Assembly (NCBI GenBank): GCA_002293625.1
Contig: DBDP01000033.1
Span: 1 to 33,900 of the forward strand
From: Clostridiales bacterium UBA929
GTDB taxonomy: Bacteria > Bacillota > Clostridia > Oscillospirales > UBA929
Direction of reading: 5' to 3'
DNA length: 33,900 nucleotides
Shown here: positions 1-6,730 of the stretch, in pieces
Layout of the letters: each line of letters starts with the position of its first letter
Numbering within the stretch: the stretch's first letter is position 1
Notes under the pieces: model-generated
Databases searched by the model: none
The model's input: only the letters and a program-made list of their open reading frames with translations
Told to the model about the DNA's origin: nothing
Translations under genes and position numbers: made by a program

Positions 1-62
1 TGTTTACAACCCGCGAGGAAGCCGAAGCCGCGCTCGCGGCGATGAAAGGGGAACAGCCATGA
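1..62 (+). CDS. C-terminal end of an upstream phage gene (partial)
   Basis: Only the last 19 codons are in the window, reading from base 3 and ending FTTREEAEAALAAMKGEQP before TGA at 60-62. The stop overlaps the next start as ATGA, the usual spacing inside a phage morphogenesis operon. Its place just upstream of the tail genes suggests a head-tail connector or tail completion protein, but the fragment is too short to assign a family. Confidence 0.5.
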   Translation, partial: FTTREEAEAALAAMKGEQP

Positions 63-259
63 ACATTTTCAAGCCGCCGGAAGCAAAGACAAATACATAC
101 TTTGCTTGCATAAGAGGAACGAGCATTTTTCCGGCAACAATGAAAGGGCAAACGATAAATGCTGGGGTACATTTTACCAGCGACGACGCCGGGGAAACGC
201 TGTCCGTATTCGACCCATCCACGAAGAAGCAGATCATTTTACCGGGTGAGGACGTTTGA
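59..259 (+). CDS. Small hypothetical prophage protein
   Basis: A 66-residue ORF starts at the ATG that overlaps the preceding stop (ATGA), so it is probably translationally coupled to it. The product has no signal peptide or membrane segment and no family that I recognise. It sits between the end of a presumed connector/completion gene and the tail tube gene, so a role in the head-tail joint or tail is an inference from position only. The 3' end is odd: a second open frame (246-323) begins 14 bases before this stop, in the +1 frame, and runs almost to the tail tube ribosome site, so the real gene could be longer and frameshifted. Confidence 0.55.
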   Translation: MNIFKPPEAKTNTYFACIRGTSIFPATMKGQTINAGVHFTSDDAGETLSVFDPSTKKQIILPGEDV

Positions 260-323
260 AGAAGTGTACGAACACGGGCTGAAAGTAAACCGCGGGATTA
301 TTGATTTTACTATTTATTTCTAG
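246..323 (+). other. Short open frame overlapping the end of the small phage gene
   Basis: From GTG at 246 an open frame runs 25 codons to TAG at 321-323, beginning VRTFEEVYEHG and ending RGIIDFTIYF. It lies in the +1 frame relative to the 59-259 gene and fills the whole gap up to the AGGAGG before the tail tube gene. It may be a tiny coupled gene or the frameshifted tail of its neighbour. No independent ribosome site is convincing. Confidence 0.25.
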
Positions 324-335
324 GAGGGAAAAGGC

Positions 336-758
336 ATGGCAAAAAGAGCGTTAGGTACAAAACTTTACAGCGGCGATGAAACATCAGGTACGCAAATCGG
401 CGGGCTGACGTCAATCGGCGGCATTGAGCTGACCGCCGACACTATGGATGAAACCACGCTTGACAGCGACGGCGGTTACCGCGAGTTTCAAGGAGGCTTT
501 AAGGACGGCGGGGAAGTATCGCTGGAGGGATATTTTGACCCGGGAAAATATACGGGGCAAAAAGAGATGTATGACCGTTTTGAAGCGGGGGACGCAAGCC
601 CGTTCGTGATCAAGTTCCCGGGAACTATGGGAAAATGGTCGTTTAACGGCGTTGTAACGGGGTACGGGACAAACGAATCACTGGAGGACTTGATTTCTTT
701 TTCAGTAACCATCAAAGTGTCCGGCAAACCCACACTAACAACTGGATCGGGGGCGTAA
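336..758 (+). CDS. Phage major tail tube protein
   Basis: The 140-residue product (MAKRALGTKLYSGD...) has the size, Gly/Thr-rich composition and beta-rich pattern of siphophage tail tube proteins, which stack as hexameric rings to form the tube through which DNA passes. The start is supported by TAGGAGGG eight bases upstream. The C-terminal segment (FSVTIKVSGKPTLTTGSGA) resembles the final strands of tube proteins. It is followed three bases later by the tail assembly chaperone genes and then the tape measure gene, the standard order of a siphovirus tail module, and this order supports the assignment as much as the protein sequence does. No Ig-like C-terminal extension is present. Confidence 0.8.
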   Translation: MAKRALGTKLYSGDETSGTQIGGLTSIGGIELTADTMDETTLDSDGGYREFQGGFKDGGEVSLEGYFDPGKYTGQKEMYDRFEAGDASPFVIKFPGTMGKWSFNGVVTGYGTNESLEDLISFSVTIKVSGKPTLTTGSGA

Positions 759-761
759 CCT

Positions 762-1067
762 ATGACAATCAAACTGGACAGGGAGCGCGAACTGCGCTAC
801 GGCTTCAAGGCGTTGCTCGCTATTGAGAAACGCCTTGGAAAGAAACTCACCCAACTCGACGAGAACAATTGCGGCATGGAGGAACTCGCCGTGTATTTTT
901 GGGCGGGGTTGATCCATGAGGACAAAACCCTTACCCTCGAGCGGGCAATAGACCTCTTAGACGCCGGGGACTTCAGAGAAATCGCCGCCACAGTCAACGA
1001 AGCCATGGGCGCCGATTACGGAACGCAGGGCGGGCAAGAAACAACCAGTTCCGAGGGAAACGGGTAG
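762..1067 (+). CDS. Tail assembly chaperone, short form (gpG-like)
   Basis: This 101-residue acidic protein starts three bases after the tail tube stop. Position between tail tube and tape measure, plus the programmed frameshift signal at its last codons, identifies it as the gpG-type tail assembly chaperone. In lambda-like phages the short form is made in excess over the frameshifted form, and together they coat the tape measure protein during tail assembly and are absent from the virion. The last codons are GAG GGA AAC GGG TAG, with the slippery heptamer GGGAAAC exactly in the reading phase needed for tandem -1 slippage. Function is inferred from gene order and the signal, since the sequence itself is poorly conserved. 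Confidence 0.8.
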   Translation: MTIKLDRERELRYGFKALLAIEKRLGKKLTQLDENNCGMEELAVYFWAGLIHEDKTLTLERAIDLLDAGDFREIAATVNEAMGADYGTQGGQETTSSEGNG

Positions 1068-1116
1068 AGGGCGGCGAACCGTTCACGATAGAGGGAGCTA
1101 TGAGGCTCGCCGCCCT
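1055..1116 (+). promoter_or_regulatory. Programmed -1 ribosomal frameshift signal
   Basis: The heptamer G GGA AAC (1055-1061) matches X XXY YYZ in the zero frame. A six-base spacer (1062-1067, containing the zero-frame TAG) is followed by a perfect 10-bp stem: AGGGCGGCGA (1068-1077) pairs with TCGCCGCCCT (1107-1116) around a 29-base loop. Spacer length and stem position are those of classical stimulated -1 sites. The downstream frame is open through the junction. Confidence 0.88.
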
Positions 1117-1408
1117 GATCGGGATATCAATAGGCGACTTTTGGGACATGACACCCGCCGAACTGTATATATATGCGGAGGCATACGGGGACAGACGGCG
1201 CGCGGAGAACGTGGAGAGGCAACAGCTTGACGCTCTGCAAGCGTATCTGATCAGCCAGTGGGTATGGCAAAAACGGATAAACATTAAAAAGATACTGGCT
1301 GACATCGCATCCGGCGCAAAGCAAAAAGAGGAAATGACCGACGAGCAAATGCTGCGGCGGGTGAAAGCCCTGAACGCGATGTTCGGCGGCACGGAAGAAA
1401 GGGGGTGA
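1061..1408 (+). CDS. Tail assembly chaperone, -1 frameshift extension (gpT-like part)
   Basis: After slippage on GGGAAAC (1055-1061) the ribosome resumes at CGG 1061 and reads RVEGGEPFTIEGAMRLAALIG without a stop to TGA at 1406-1408. The predicted fusion from 762 is 100 + 115 = 215 residues. An internal ATG at 1100 could start a 102-residue protein, but its only purine-rich site (GAGGGAG) is two or three bases away and lies in the loop of the stimulatory stem, so independent initiation looks weak. By analogy with lambda gpGT, this extension (helical, with charged QKEEMTDEQMLRRV) would contact the tail tube subunit while the shared N-terminus binds the tape measure. Confidence 0.8.
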   Translation, partial: RVEGGEPFTIEGAMRLAALIGISIGDFWDMTPAELYIYAEAYGDRRRAENVERQQLDALQAYLISQWVWQKRINIKKILADIASGAKQKEEMTDEQMLRRVKALNAMFGGTEERG

Positions 1409-1415
1409 CAGAGGC

Positions 1416-4400
1416 ATGGCAGCAAAGAACCTATTGGTGCGCGGCGGCGCGGACTTCTCCGGGGTGCAAGCGGCGTTTGCCGGGCTTCAAGGCACGATCA
1501 AGGATTTCCAAACCAAATTTGGCAGCTCTTTATCAAAAATCGCCGCCGACTCTGCCAAGAACTCGGCGCGTATGCAATCCTCCATAGGCGGGATCGGGAA
1601 AACGGTGGGCGGGATCCAAAGCACCATCAAAAGCGTGATCCGCACCGCCGCCGTATACTTCGGGGCGCGTCAGATCGTCAGCTTCGGCAAAGAAAGCGTG
1701 AACGCGCTTTCGGAGCTGCAATCGGCGATGACCGGTCTGCGGAGCGTTTCCGACGGTACGGGCGCGGACTTTCAAAGCGCACAGCGGTTTATTGAAGCGT
1801 TTATCTCGGACGGCTTGGTTCCGGCGGCGAACGCCGTAACCGCCTATAAAAACCTGCTGGCACGAGGCTACGACGACAATCAAATACAGCAAGTGATGAC
1901 GCGCCTAAAGGACAGCGCGGCGTTTGGACGCCAAGCCAGCCTAACCTACGGCGAGGCGATCCAAAGCGCGACGGAAGGCTTGAAGAACGAGAACAGCATT
2001 TTGGTTGATAACGCCGGCGTAACCAAAAACGTATCGAAAATGTGGCAGGATTACGCGAAATCCATCGGCGCGACCGTTGACAGTTTGACGGTTCAGCAGA
2101 AAATCCAAGCCGAAGTGAACGGCATTATGGAGGAAACCCGCTTCCAAGTGGGCGACGCCGCGAAATACGCCAACACATACGCCGGAGGGGTCGCGAGCCT
2201 GTCAAAGACGTTCCTTGACTTGAAGATCGCTGTCGGCGGGTTCATCCAGCCGCTTGCGCAGTATGTGATCCCGTATATCAAAACCGCGATCAAGTACATC
2301 ACCGCTCTTGCCAATGTGATTTCCAAGTACGTGAAGGGCGCACTCGGACGGGAAGAAGAAGCCACCGAGAACGTGGCGGTCGCCTCTGACACCGCCGCCG
2401 TGTCTGTTGAGAACGTGGGCGACAGCGTAGAGGAAACCGCGAAGAAAACCGAGCGGGCAATGGGCAGCTTCGACGACCTCGACCGCCTTGTGAACAAAAC
2501 GGCGAAGGACTTAGACGCATCGGCGGGGACGCTGGACGAGCTGGACTATGGAACGCCATCCGCCGGGGAGTCTCCGAGCTTAGGCATTGATACATCAGGG
2601 TTTGAAGCTTCAGCCGAGAGGCTTTTCAAAAAACTGCAACCCATATTTGAACTTTTTCGCGCGGCTGGAAGAGTGGTCGGCGAATTTTATGAAGCTCTTT
2701 TCGGAAGCAACACGGGCGGATGGGACATGATTATTTCCTTTGTCAAGCGACTCACAGGCGCACTTAACGGGATCGCGGATTGGGCGCATAAAAATCCCGG
2801 AGCGATTCAAACCATTGCGGGGATAATCTTAAAGTTTTTGGCGGGCATGTGGGCATTCAACACCGCAAAGAACATCATCAGATTCATCGCCGGTCTGGTA
2901 AGCAGCTTGGTAGGGTTTGTAAAGAACGTCATCAGCACGGTGGGCAGCATCGGGGGGAAAGTAGCGGGATTGCTCCCCGGCGGCGGGAAAACCGGGGAAA
3001 AAGAAAAAGCCGGTGCCGCGTCCGGCACAAAGAAAAGCGTCGCGAACTCCACAAAAAAGATGTTCGAAAACCTGAAAGGAACCGCCAAAAACCTTGGCAT
3101 GGGACTGGTTATCATCGCGGAGGTCGCGGCGGCGGCATTGCTGATCACCGGAGCGATCGCGCTTCTCGGGGTATTGCTGGAGCAAGTCGGCAAAGCGTGG
3201 GAACCGGTAATCGCGAACGGGGCGACTGTCGCGATTGCGATGGGCATAGGAACAGGCATCCTCGCGGGGGTCGGACTGGTTGCGGCGGCACTGGGTTCGG
3301 TGGGTACGCCGTTAATCATCAACATCGCACTGGGAGCCGCCATTCTCGCGGAACTCGGAATCGCGGCGGGGTTGTTTCTCGCCGAAATGTGGGGGATAGG
3401 AACCCTCCTCACGAAGATAGGCGAAGCATGGAAACCGGTGCTTAACAACGGGGAGACGATCGCAAAGGGTATAACGATCGGGACGGGGCTTCTGATTGGC
3501 ATTGGCGTCGTAACCGCCGCGCTGGGTGTCGCTACCGTTGCCAGCGTTGGGTTGTTACCGCTTGCTATTGGGCTGGGAACCGCCATCCTTGTGCAACTAG
3601 GGTGGGCACTCGGCGAATTTGTGGACAGCCTTGTTCAAGTAGCGTTCGACTTAAGCAACGAATTACACCCGGCGCTGGTAATGCTCATAGGGACACTGCC
3701 GTCGCTTTCCGTAAACTTGGAAAGATTCACGACGTTCATGCAATACTTCGCGGGGATTGTGGGGTCGTACTCAAAGTCCAGCATAATGGCAGGGTTTGCG
3801 GCAACGGTAAACACGATTGTGGGCTGGTTCACCAAAGACCCGATCCAAAAACTGACCAAAGACGCAGAAAAGATGTACAAGCAAATGGTTCCCCTGCGTG
3901 AGAAATTGTTCGCGGTTCTCCCGGAAATGGAGACAGTGCGAACGTTGCTGCTGTCGTATACAACTCTGCTGGAGGACATAGAGGTTTTATTGGGAGGAAA
4001 GACATCGGTTAAACTGCAAGACGGCATATTTGTGAACTTCAAAGAGGTTGGAAAGAACCTTGTTACGGGGCTTCATAAGGGGGTCGTCGGCGAAGCGAGG
4101 CTGTTCGATGATATTCAAGAGAGGTTCATAACGCTTTGGGACAAAATCCGGCGGCACTGGGAGGACAACCCTATCAGGGTTAAGGCTATAGCGTCGGCGA
4201 CGACACTCCCGGACATTCCAAGCACGGCTTATATGTACGCGGGGGAGAGTAATGGCGGCGAGAGCGGCGGAAGTTCTTCCGGCACCGACACATGGTTGGA
4301 ACGCATATACAGCCGCATGGGGGAGATTCTTAGCCGGAAGCAGAACCTCTATCTGAATGACGAGATTGTGGGTACCGTTTCGCGCGGGCAACGCCAAAAT

Positions 4401-4421
4401 GCGCGCAGGTACGGGCAATGA
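1416..4421 (+). CDS. Phage tail tape measure protein
   Basis: The 1001-residue product is the longest in the module and lies directly after the tail assembly chaperones. Its N-terminal 350 residues are helical and Ala/Ser/Lys-rich with VDNAGVTKNVSKMW-type segments common in tape measure proteins; a Gly-rich hydrophobic core with several membrane-like stretches spans roughly residues 470-760; the C-terminal part is charged. Tape measures set tail length, and using about 0.15 nm per residue the tail would be near 150 nm. AAGGGGGTGA upstream supports the ATG at 1416. No lysozyme or peptidase motif was seen in the C-terminal part. Residues about 587-742 contain a two-copy internal duplication. 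A hairpin overlaps the stop codon, and hicB converges on it. Confidence 0.92.
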   Translation: MAAKNLLVRGGADFSGVQAAFAGLQGTIKDFQTKFGSSLSKIAADSAKNSARMQSSIGGIGKTVGGIQSTIKSVIRTAAVYFGARQIVSFGKESVNALSELQSAMTGLRSVSDGTGADFQSAQRFIEAFISDGLVPAANAVTAYKNLLARGYDDNQIQQVMTRLKDSAAFGRQASLTYGEAIQSATEGLKNENSILVDNAGVTKNVSKMWQDYAKSIGATVDSLTVQQKIQAEVNGIMEETRFQVGDAAKYANTYAGGVASLSKTFLDLKIAVGGFIQPLAQYVIPYIKTAIKYITALANVISKYVKGALGREEEATENVAVASDTAAVSVENVGDSVEETAKKTERAMGSFDDLDRLVNKTAKDLDASAGTLDELDYGTPSAGESPSLGIDTSGFEASAERLFKKLQPIFELFRAAGRVVGEFYEALFGSNTGGWDMIISFVKRLTGALNGIADWAHKNPGAIQTIAGIILKFLAGMWAFNTAKNIIRFIAGLVSSLVGFVKNVISTVGSIGGKVAGLLPGGGKTGEKEKAGAASGTKKSVANSTKKMFENLKGTAKNLGMGLVIIAEVAAAALLITGAIALLGVLLEQVGKAWEPVIANGATVAIAMGIGTGILAGVGLVAAALGSVGTPLIINIALGAAILAELGIAAGLFLAEMWGIGTLLTKIGEAWKPVLNNGETIAKGITIGTGLLIGIGVVTAALGVATVASVGLLPLAIGLGTAILVQLGWALGEFVDSLVQVAFDLSNELHPALVMLIGTLPSLSVNLERFTTFMQYFAGIVGSYSKSSIMAGFAATVNTIVGWFTKDPIQKLTKDAEKMYKQMVPLREKLFAVLPEMETVRTLLLSYTTLLEDIEVLLGGKTSVKLQDGIFVNFKEVGKNLVTGLHKGVVGEARLFDDIQERFITLWDKIRRHWEDNPIRVKAIASATTLPDIPSTAYMYAGESNGGESGGSSSGTDTWLERIYSRMGEILSRKQNLYLNDEIVGTVSRGQRQNARRYGQ
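3174..3638 (+). repeat. Two-copy tandem duplication inside the tape measure gene
   Basis: Two adjacent units of about 77 codons (3174-3404 and 3405-about 3638) encode related hydrophobic segments. The first starts LLEQVGKAWEPVIANGATVA and the second LLTKIGEAWKPVLNNGETIA; GIGTGILAGVGLVAAALG in the first matches TIGTGLLIGIGVVTAALG in the second. The DNA copies have diverged, so the duplication is old. Gain or loss of such units is a known way for tail length to change. Confidence 0.7.
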
Positions 4422-4447
4422 ACCGCCTTTTTCGGGCGGTTCATTGC
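4415..4447. terminator. Perfect hairpin between converging tape measure and hicB genes
   Basis: GCAATGAACCGCC (4415-4427) and GGCGGTTCATTGC (4435-4447) form a perfect 13-bp stem with a 7-base loop. It overlaps the tape measure stop and sits eight bases from the end of hicB. There is no U-tract on either strand outside the stem, so it may slow or process transcripts rather than act as a strong intrinsic terminator. Confidence 0.5.
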
Positions 4448-4454
4448 ATCGAGG

Positions 4455-4847
4455 TTATTGTGCCAGTTTTTCCAAAAGCGCGTCTTTGAGCGTCGCCGAA
4501 AAGTTGATGCTCTTGCGCTCCGCCGCTTGATTCAACCATGACGGTATTGTAAGCGTTTTCTTTATAAGGGTATCGTCATGGTTGGATTTAAGCGCGTCTA
4601 GGTCAACGCATACTAACGAAACAAACCCCGTATCGTCGTCCGGCTTTATATCGCCCATGTCGCTCGGAGGCGGGACGGGATCGCCGTCTCTTAACGCACC
4701 GAAAATCCACCCGGCGGCGGCGTCGGCAGCCATATACATAGCGTCCGCCAAATTGTCGCCGAATGTCGCGAGCGGGAAATCGGGCATTTCCACGGAATAT
4801 CGCCCGTCTTCTTCTCTGTAAAAACACGCGGGATATACGTATTTCAC
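4455..4847 (-). CDS. hicB: HicB-family antitoxin
   Basis: The 130-residue product begins MKYVYPACFYREEDGRYSV and continues EMPDFPLATFGDNLADAMY, the partial RNase H-like fold typical of HicB antitoxins. The C-terminal part (TIPSWLNQAAERKSINFSAT) looks like a ribbon-helix-helix DNA-binding domain, used by HicB to autoregulate its operon. It lies 39 bases downstream of hicA in the same direction, the usual toxin-first order. HicB binds and neutralises HicA. Being on the strand opposite the tail genes and inside their operon, it is best seen as a lysogenic cargo (moron) cassette. The pair looks intact. Confidence 0.9.
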   Translation of the reverse strand: MKYVYPACFYREEDGRYSVEMPDFPLATFGDNLADAMYMAADAAAGWIFGALRDGDPVPPPSDMGDIKPDDDTGFVSLVCVDLDALKSNHDDTLIKKTLTIPSWLNQAAERKSINFSATLKDALLEKLAQ

Positions 4848-4886
4848 AACAATCCATCCTTTCTAACCGTTAAGGAAGGGCGGGGG

Positions 4887-5069
4887 TTATTTCAACCCCG
4901 CTTGCTTCCTTATTGAATTTACCACTCTTTTTGGGAGGTCGCCGCTATGATGCGGGATTGTAACCTTGCCGGGTTTTGTATCATGCTTGTAATGGTAATG
5001 CGAACCTTCCGCGCTGTTTAACTTCCACCCGTCATCCTTAACCATTTTTTCCGCTTCCCGAAACGTCAT
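4887..5069 (-). CDS. hicA: HicA-family mRNA interferase toxin
   Basis: The 60-residue protein has the full HicA layout: MTFREAEKMVKDDGWKL, then EGSHYHYKH containing the catalytic histidine (about H24 in GSH), and a C-terminal PHHSGDLPKRVVNSIRKQAG. HicA has a double-stranded-RNA-binding-like fold and cleaves mRNA in a ribosome-independent way when free of HicB. AGAAAGGGGG lies about six bases before the ATG, and a consensus promoter precedes it. All expected motifs are present, so it is probably active. Its likely role is stabilising the prophage or blocking competing phages; this is inference from the family. Confidence 0.92.
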   Translation of the reverse strand: MTFREAEKMVKDDGWKLNSAEGSHYHYKHDTKPGKVTIPHHSGDLPKRVVNSIRKQAGLK

Positions 5070-5092
5070 ATCGGAACCCCCTTTCTGATTTC

Positions 5093-5121
5093 ATTATAAC
5101 ACGTATCACACGTACTGTCAA
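5093..5121 (-). promoter_or_regulatory. Consensus sigma-A promoter of hicAB with operator-like repeats
   Basis: On the minus strand TTGACA (5121-5116) and TATAAT (5098-5093) are separated by exactly 17 bases, a perfect sigma-A promoter. The spacer contains two copies of ACGTGT three bases apart (ACGTGTGATACGTGT), a plausible binding site for the HicB ribbon-helix-helix domain. The position gives strong hicAB expression independent of the tail genes. Confidence 0.88.
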
Positions 5122-5158
5122 TAGCTTTTCAAAAATAATTTGAAAGGTTGTGTACCCA

Positions 5159-5533
5159 TTGGCGAACTCATTAATCATAGAGGGCGTGGATTTTTCGAGG
5201 TTTCAACCCGTGCAAAGCGTCGGATGGGAGTTAAACGACCTAGACAGCGAGGACAGCGGACGCGAGACGCGGGACGCCCTGATGTACCGAAGCGTTATCG
5301 CGCGTAAGGTTAAGCTGGAAATCACGATGAATCCGATGAACGAGGAGGAAATTAAGCAGCTCCTTAGCGTCCTAACCGGAAAAACATACCTGACCGCTAC
5401 CTATATTGACCCATTAGCCGGGAGCGTTACGAAAACCTTTTACAACTCTTCCAGAGCGGCGACCCTTCGGCATATCCATTCGCAGAAAGGCCCGATATGG
5501 GAAGGTATCAAGTTTTCCCTGATCGAGAGGTAG
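5159..5533 (+). CDS. Small phage tail protein (DUF6711-like)
   Basis: I chose the TTG at 5159 (MANSLIIEGVDFSRF...), 124 residues, because TGAAAGG lies about 11 bases upstream; a GTG at 5150 in the same frame is only two bases from that site. The layout (MANxLxIxGV start, a central RKVKLEITMNPMNEEEI and a closing YIDPLAGSVTKTFYNSSRAA) resembles small proteins next to the distal tail in Gram-positive siphophages (DUF6711 as I remember the family). It probably forms part of the tail tip or distal-tail adaptor. It is separated from the tape measure gene by the inverted hicAB cassette, so its transcription depends on read-through or an unrecognised promoter in 5070-5158. Confidence 0.65.
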   Translation: MANSLIIEGVDFSRFQPVQSVGWELNDLDSEDSGRETRDALMYRSVIARKVKLEITMNPMNEEEIKQLLSVLTGKTYLTATYIDPLAGSVTKTFYNSSRAATLRHIHSQKGPIWEGIKFSLIER

Positions 5534-5537
5534 CCAT

Positions 5538-6668
5538 ATGCAACAGACGTCCGATACATGGAAAAACCTATGGGCGAACCCGAACGCCGACTTGGAGTAT
5601 AAGATCGTCTTTGACGGCACGGACGAATACACGGACGAGTTACTGCACCCCGGAATACAGCTGACGCGCGGCGTCATGCCGGAGGATTCGTTTGGTATCG
5701 GCACTGTCGCGGTCAGCGGTTTAAAATTTAGCGTCCGGGCGAAAGAAACGCAGCCGCGCGCCACGGCAAGGGTTGATTTTTTTGTGCGGCTGGTGTTGGG
5801 TGACGCGGCGTCGGAGTGGCTGCCGAAGGGTTCATACATCGTGGATTCCCGTAAAACAACGTTGAACAACGTGTCGTTTGAATGCTTGGACGCGGTCGCG
5901 ATGCTGGACGAGGTGTGGGTGACGGAAGTATCGCCGCATTATAACCCGCCGATGCGCGAGGTTGCGCAAACGATCTGTGGGCTGCACGACATTGAAATCG
6001 AAAACATTGACGTCATCCCGGAGGATTATATCATTGGCAACGCCAACGATCTGACCAAACGTCAAGTGCTGGGGTTCATCGCGTCGGCGTGCGGCTGTAA
6101 CGCCGCATTGAACGACGCCGGGCGGTTGGAGTTTTACCCGTTGAGAGTGCCCTCCGTCACGACCGATATAGGCAAAACAATAACTTCGGCGACAGAGATC
6201 AACGACCCCTCCACCGCCAGGCGTCTGCTCGTGCGGTACGGCAACGAGGACGGCGCGGTAATCGCGGCCGGCACCGGCGACGCGACACAGGAATTATACG
6301 TTTACAACGAGTGGATGACCGAAGACATGGCGGCGGAGCTGCTCAACCGGGTGAGGGGTTACACTTATAAGCCGGTGGAGGTACACGGCGCGCACATCGA
6401 CCCTGCGTTTGCGCTGGGCGATGGAGTAACGGCGGACGGCTTAACAACGCAGATATGGAGCTACACGACCGTATATGACGGGTTCCCGAAAACCCATGTC
6501 AAGGTTCCCGGCGACGGGCAGTTGGGCGGCGAGCTTGGACGTTACCGCAGCTATACCGAGCGGGATCAGGAGCGGATCATCAACAAGTACCGCGGCGGTC
6601 TGACCGTGCAATGTGAACATATCGGTTCCGATACCACGTCCGCCACCATCCCGTCTTCCGCTCCATAG
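5538..6668 (+). CDS. Tail-associated hub protein (Tal-like, gp27-like fold predicted)
   Basis: The 376-residue product starts four bases after the previous stop with GAGAGGT upstream. The N-terminal half has a repeated beta pattern ending WLPKGSYIVDSRKTTLNNVS and a VSFECLDAVAMLDE segment; the middle (RQVLGFIASACGCNAALNDA, then GRLEFYPL) is typical of the hub domains of phage tail proteins related to gp27/Tal. No peptidase, lysozyme or receptor-binding domain follows, and the length is short for Tal proteins, which often carry a C-terminal enzyme. It would close the tail tube at the tip. It is the last gene of the phage module, ending three bases before a terminator, so no tail fibre or lysis gene follows. 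Confidence 0.7.
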   Translation: MQQTSDTWKNLWANPNADLEYKIVFDGTDEYTDELLHPGIQLTRGVMPEDSFGIGTVAVSGLKFSVRAKETQPRATARVDFFVRLVLGDAASEWLPKGSYIVDSRKTTLNNVSFECLDAVAMLDEVWVTEVSPHYNPPMREVAQTICGLHDIEIENIDVIPEDYIIGNANDLTKRQVLGFIASACGCNAALNDAGRLEFYPLRVPSVTTDIGKTITSATEINDPSTARRLLVRYGNEDGAVIAAGTGDATQELYVYNEWMTEDMAAELLNRVRGYTYKPVEVHGAHIDPAFALGDGVTADGLTTQIWSYTTVYDGFPKTHVKVPGDGQLGGELGRYRSYTERDQERIINKYRGGLTVQCEHIGSDTTSATIPSSAP

Positions 6669-6670
6669 GC

Positions 6671-6717
6671 AAAGCCTTGTGATTACTGGCGTCAGCCGGA
6701 TTCACAAGGCTTTTTCT
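6671..6717 (+). terminator. Intrinsic terminator at the end of the prophage tail module
   Basis: AAAGCCTTGTGA (6671-6682) pairs perfectly with TCACAAGGCTTT (6702-6713), and the stem runs into a T-rich tail TTTTTCTT. It begins two bases after the stop of the Tal-like gene. The A-tract at its other side may also let it stop minus-strand transcription from the broken zinc-ribbon gene ending at 6731. Confidence 0.88.
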
Positions 6718-6730
6718 TCAGTCTGTTCTG

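Noticed and set aside
1100..1408. Independent second tail gene starting at ATG 1100
   Set aside because: The purine-rich site is too close to the ATG and is inside the frameshift stem-loop; the phased slippery site explains expression better.
2807..3586. Minus-strand 259-codon frame opposite the tape measure gene
   Set aside because: The Ala/Pro/Ser-rich translation is the complement of the Gly/Ala-rich tape measure core and has no independent support.
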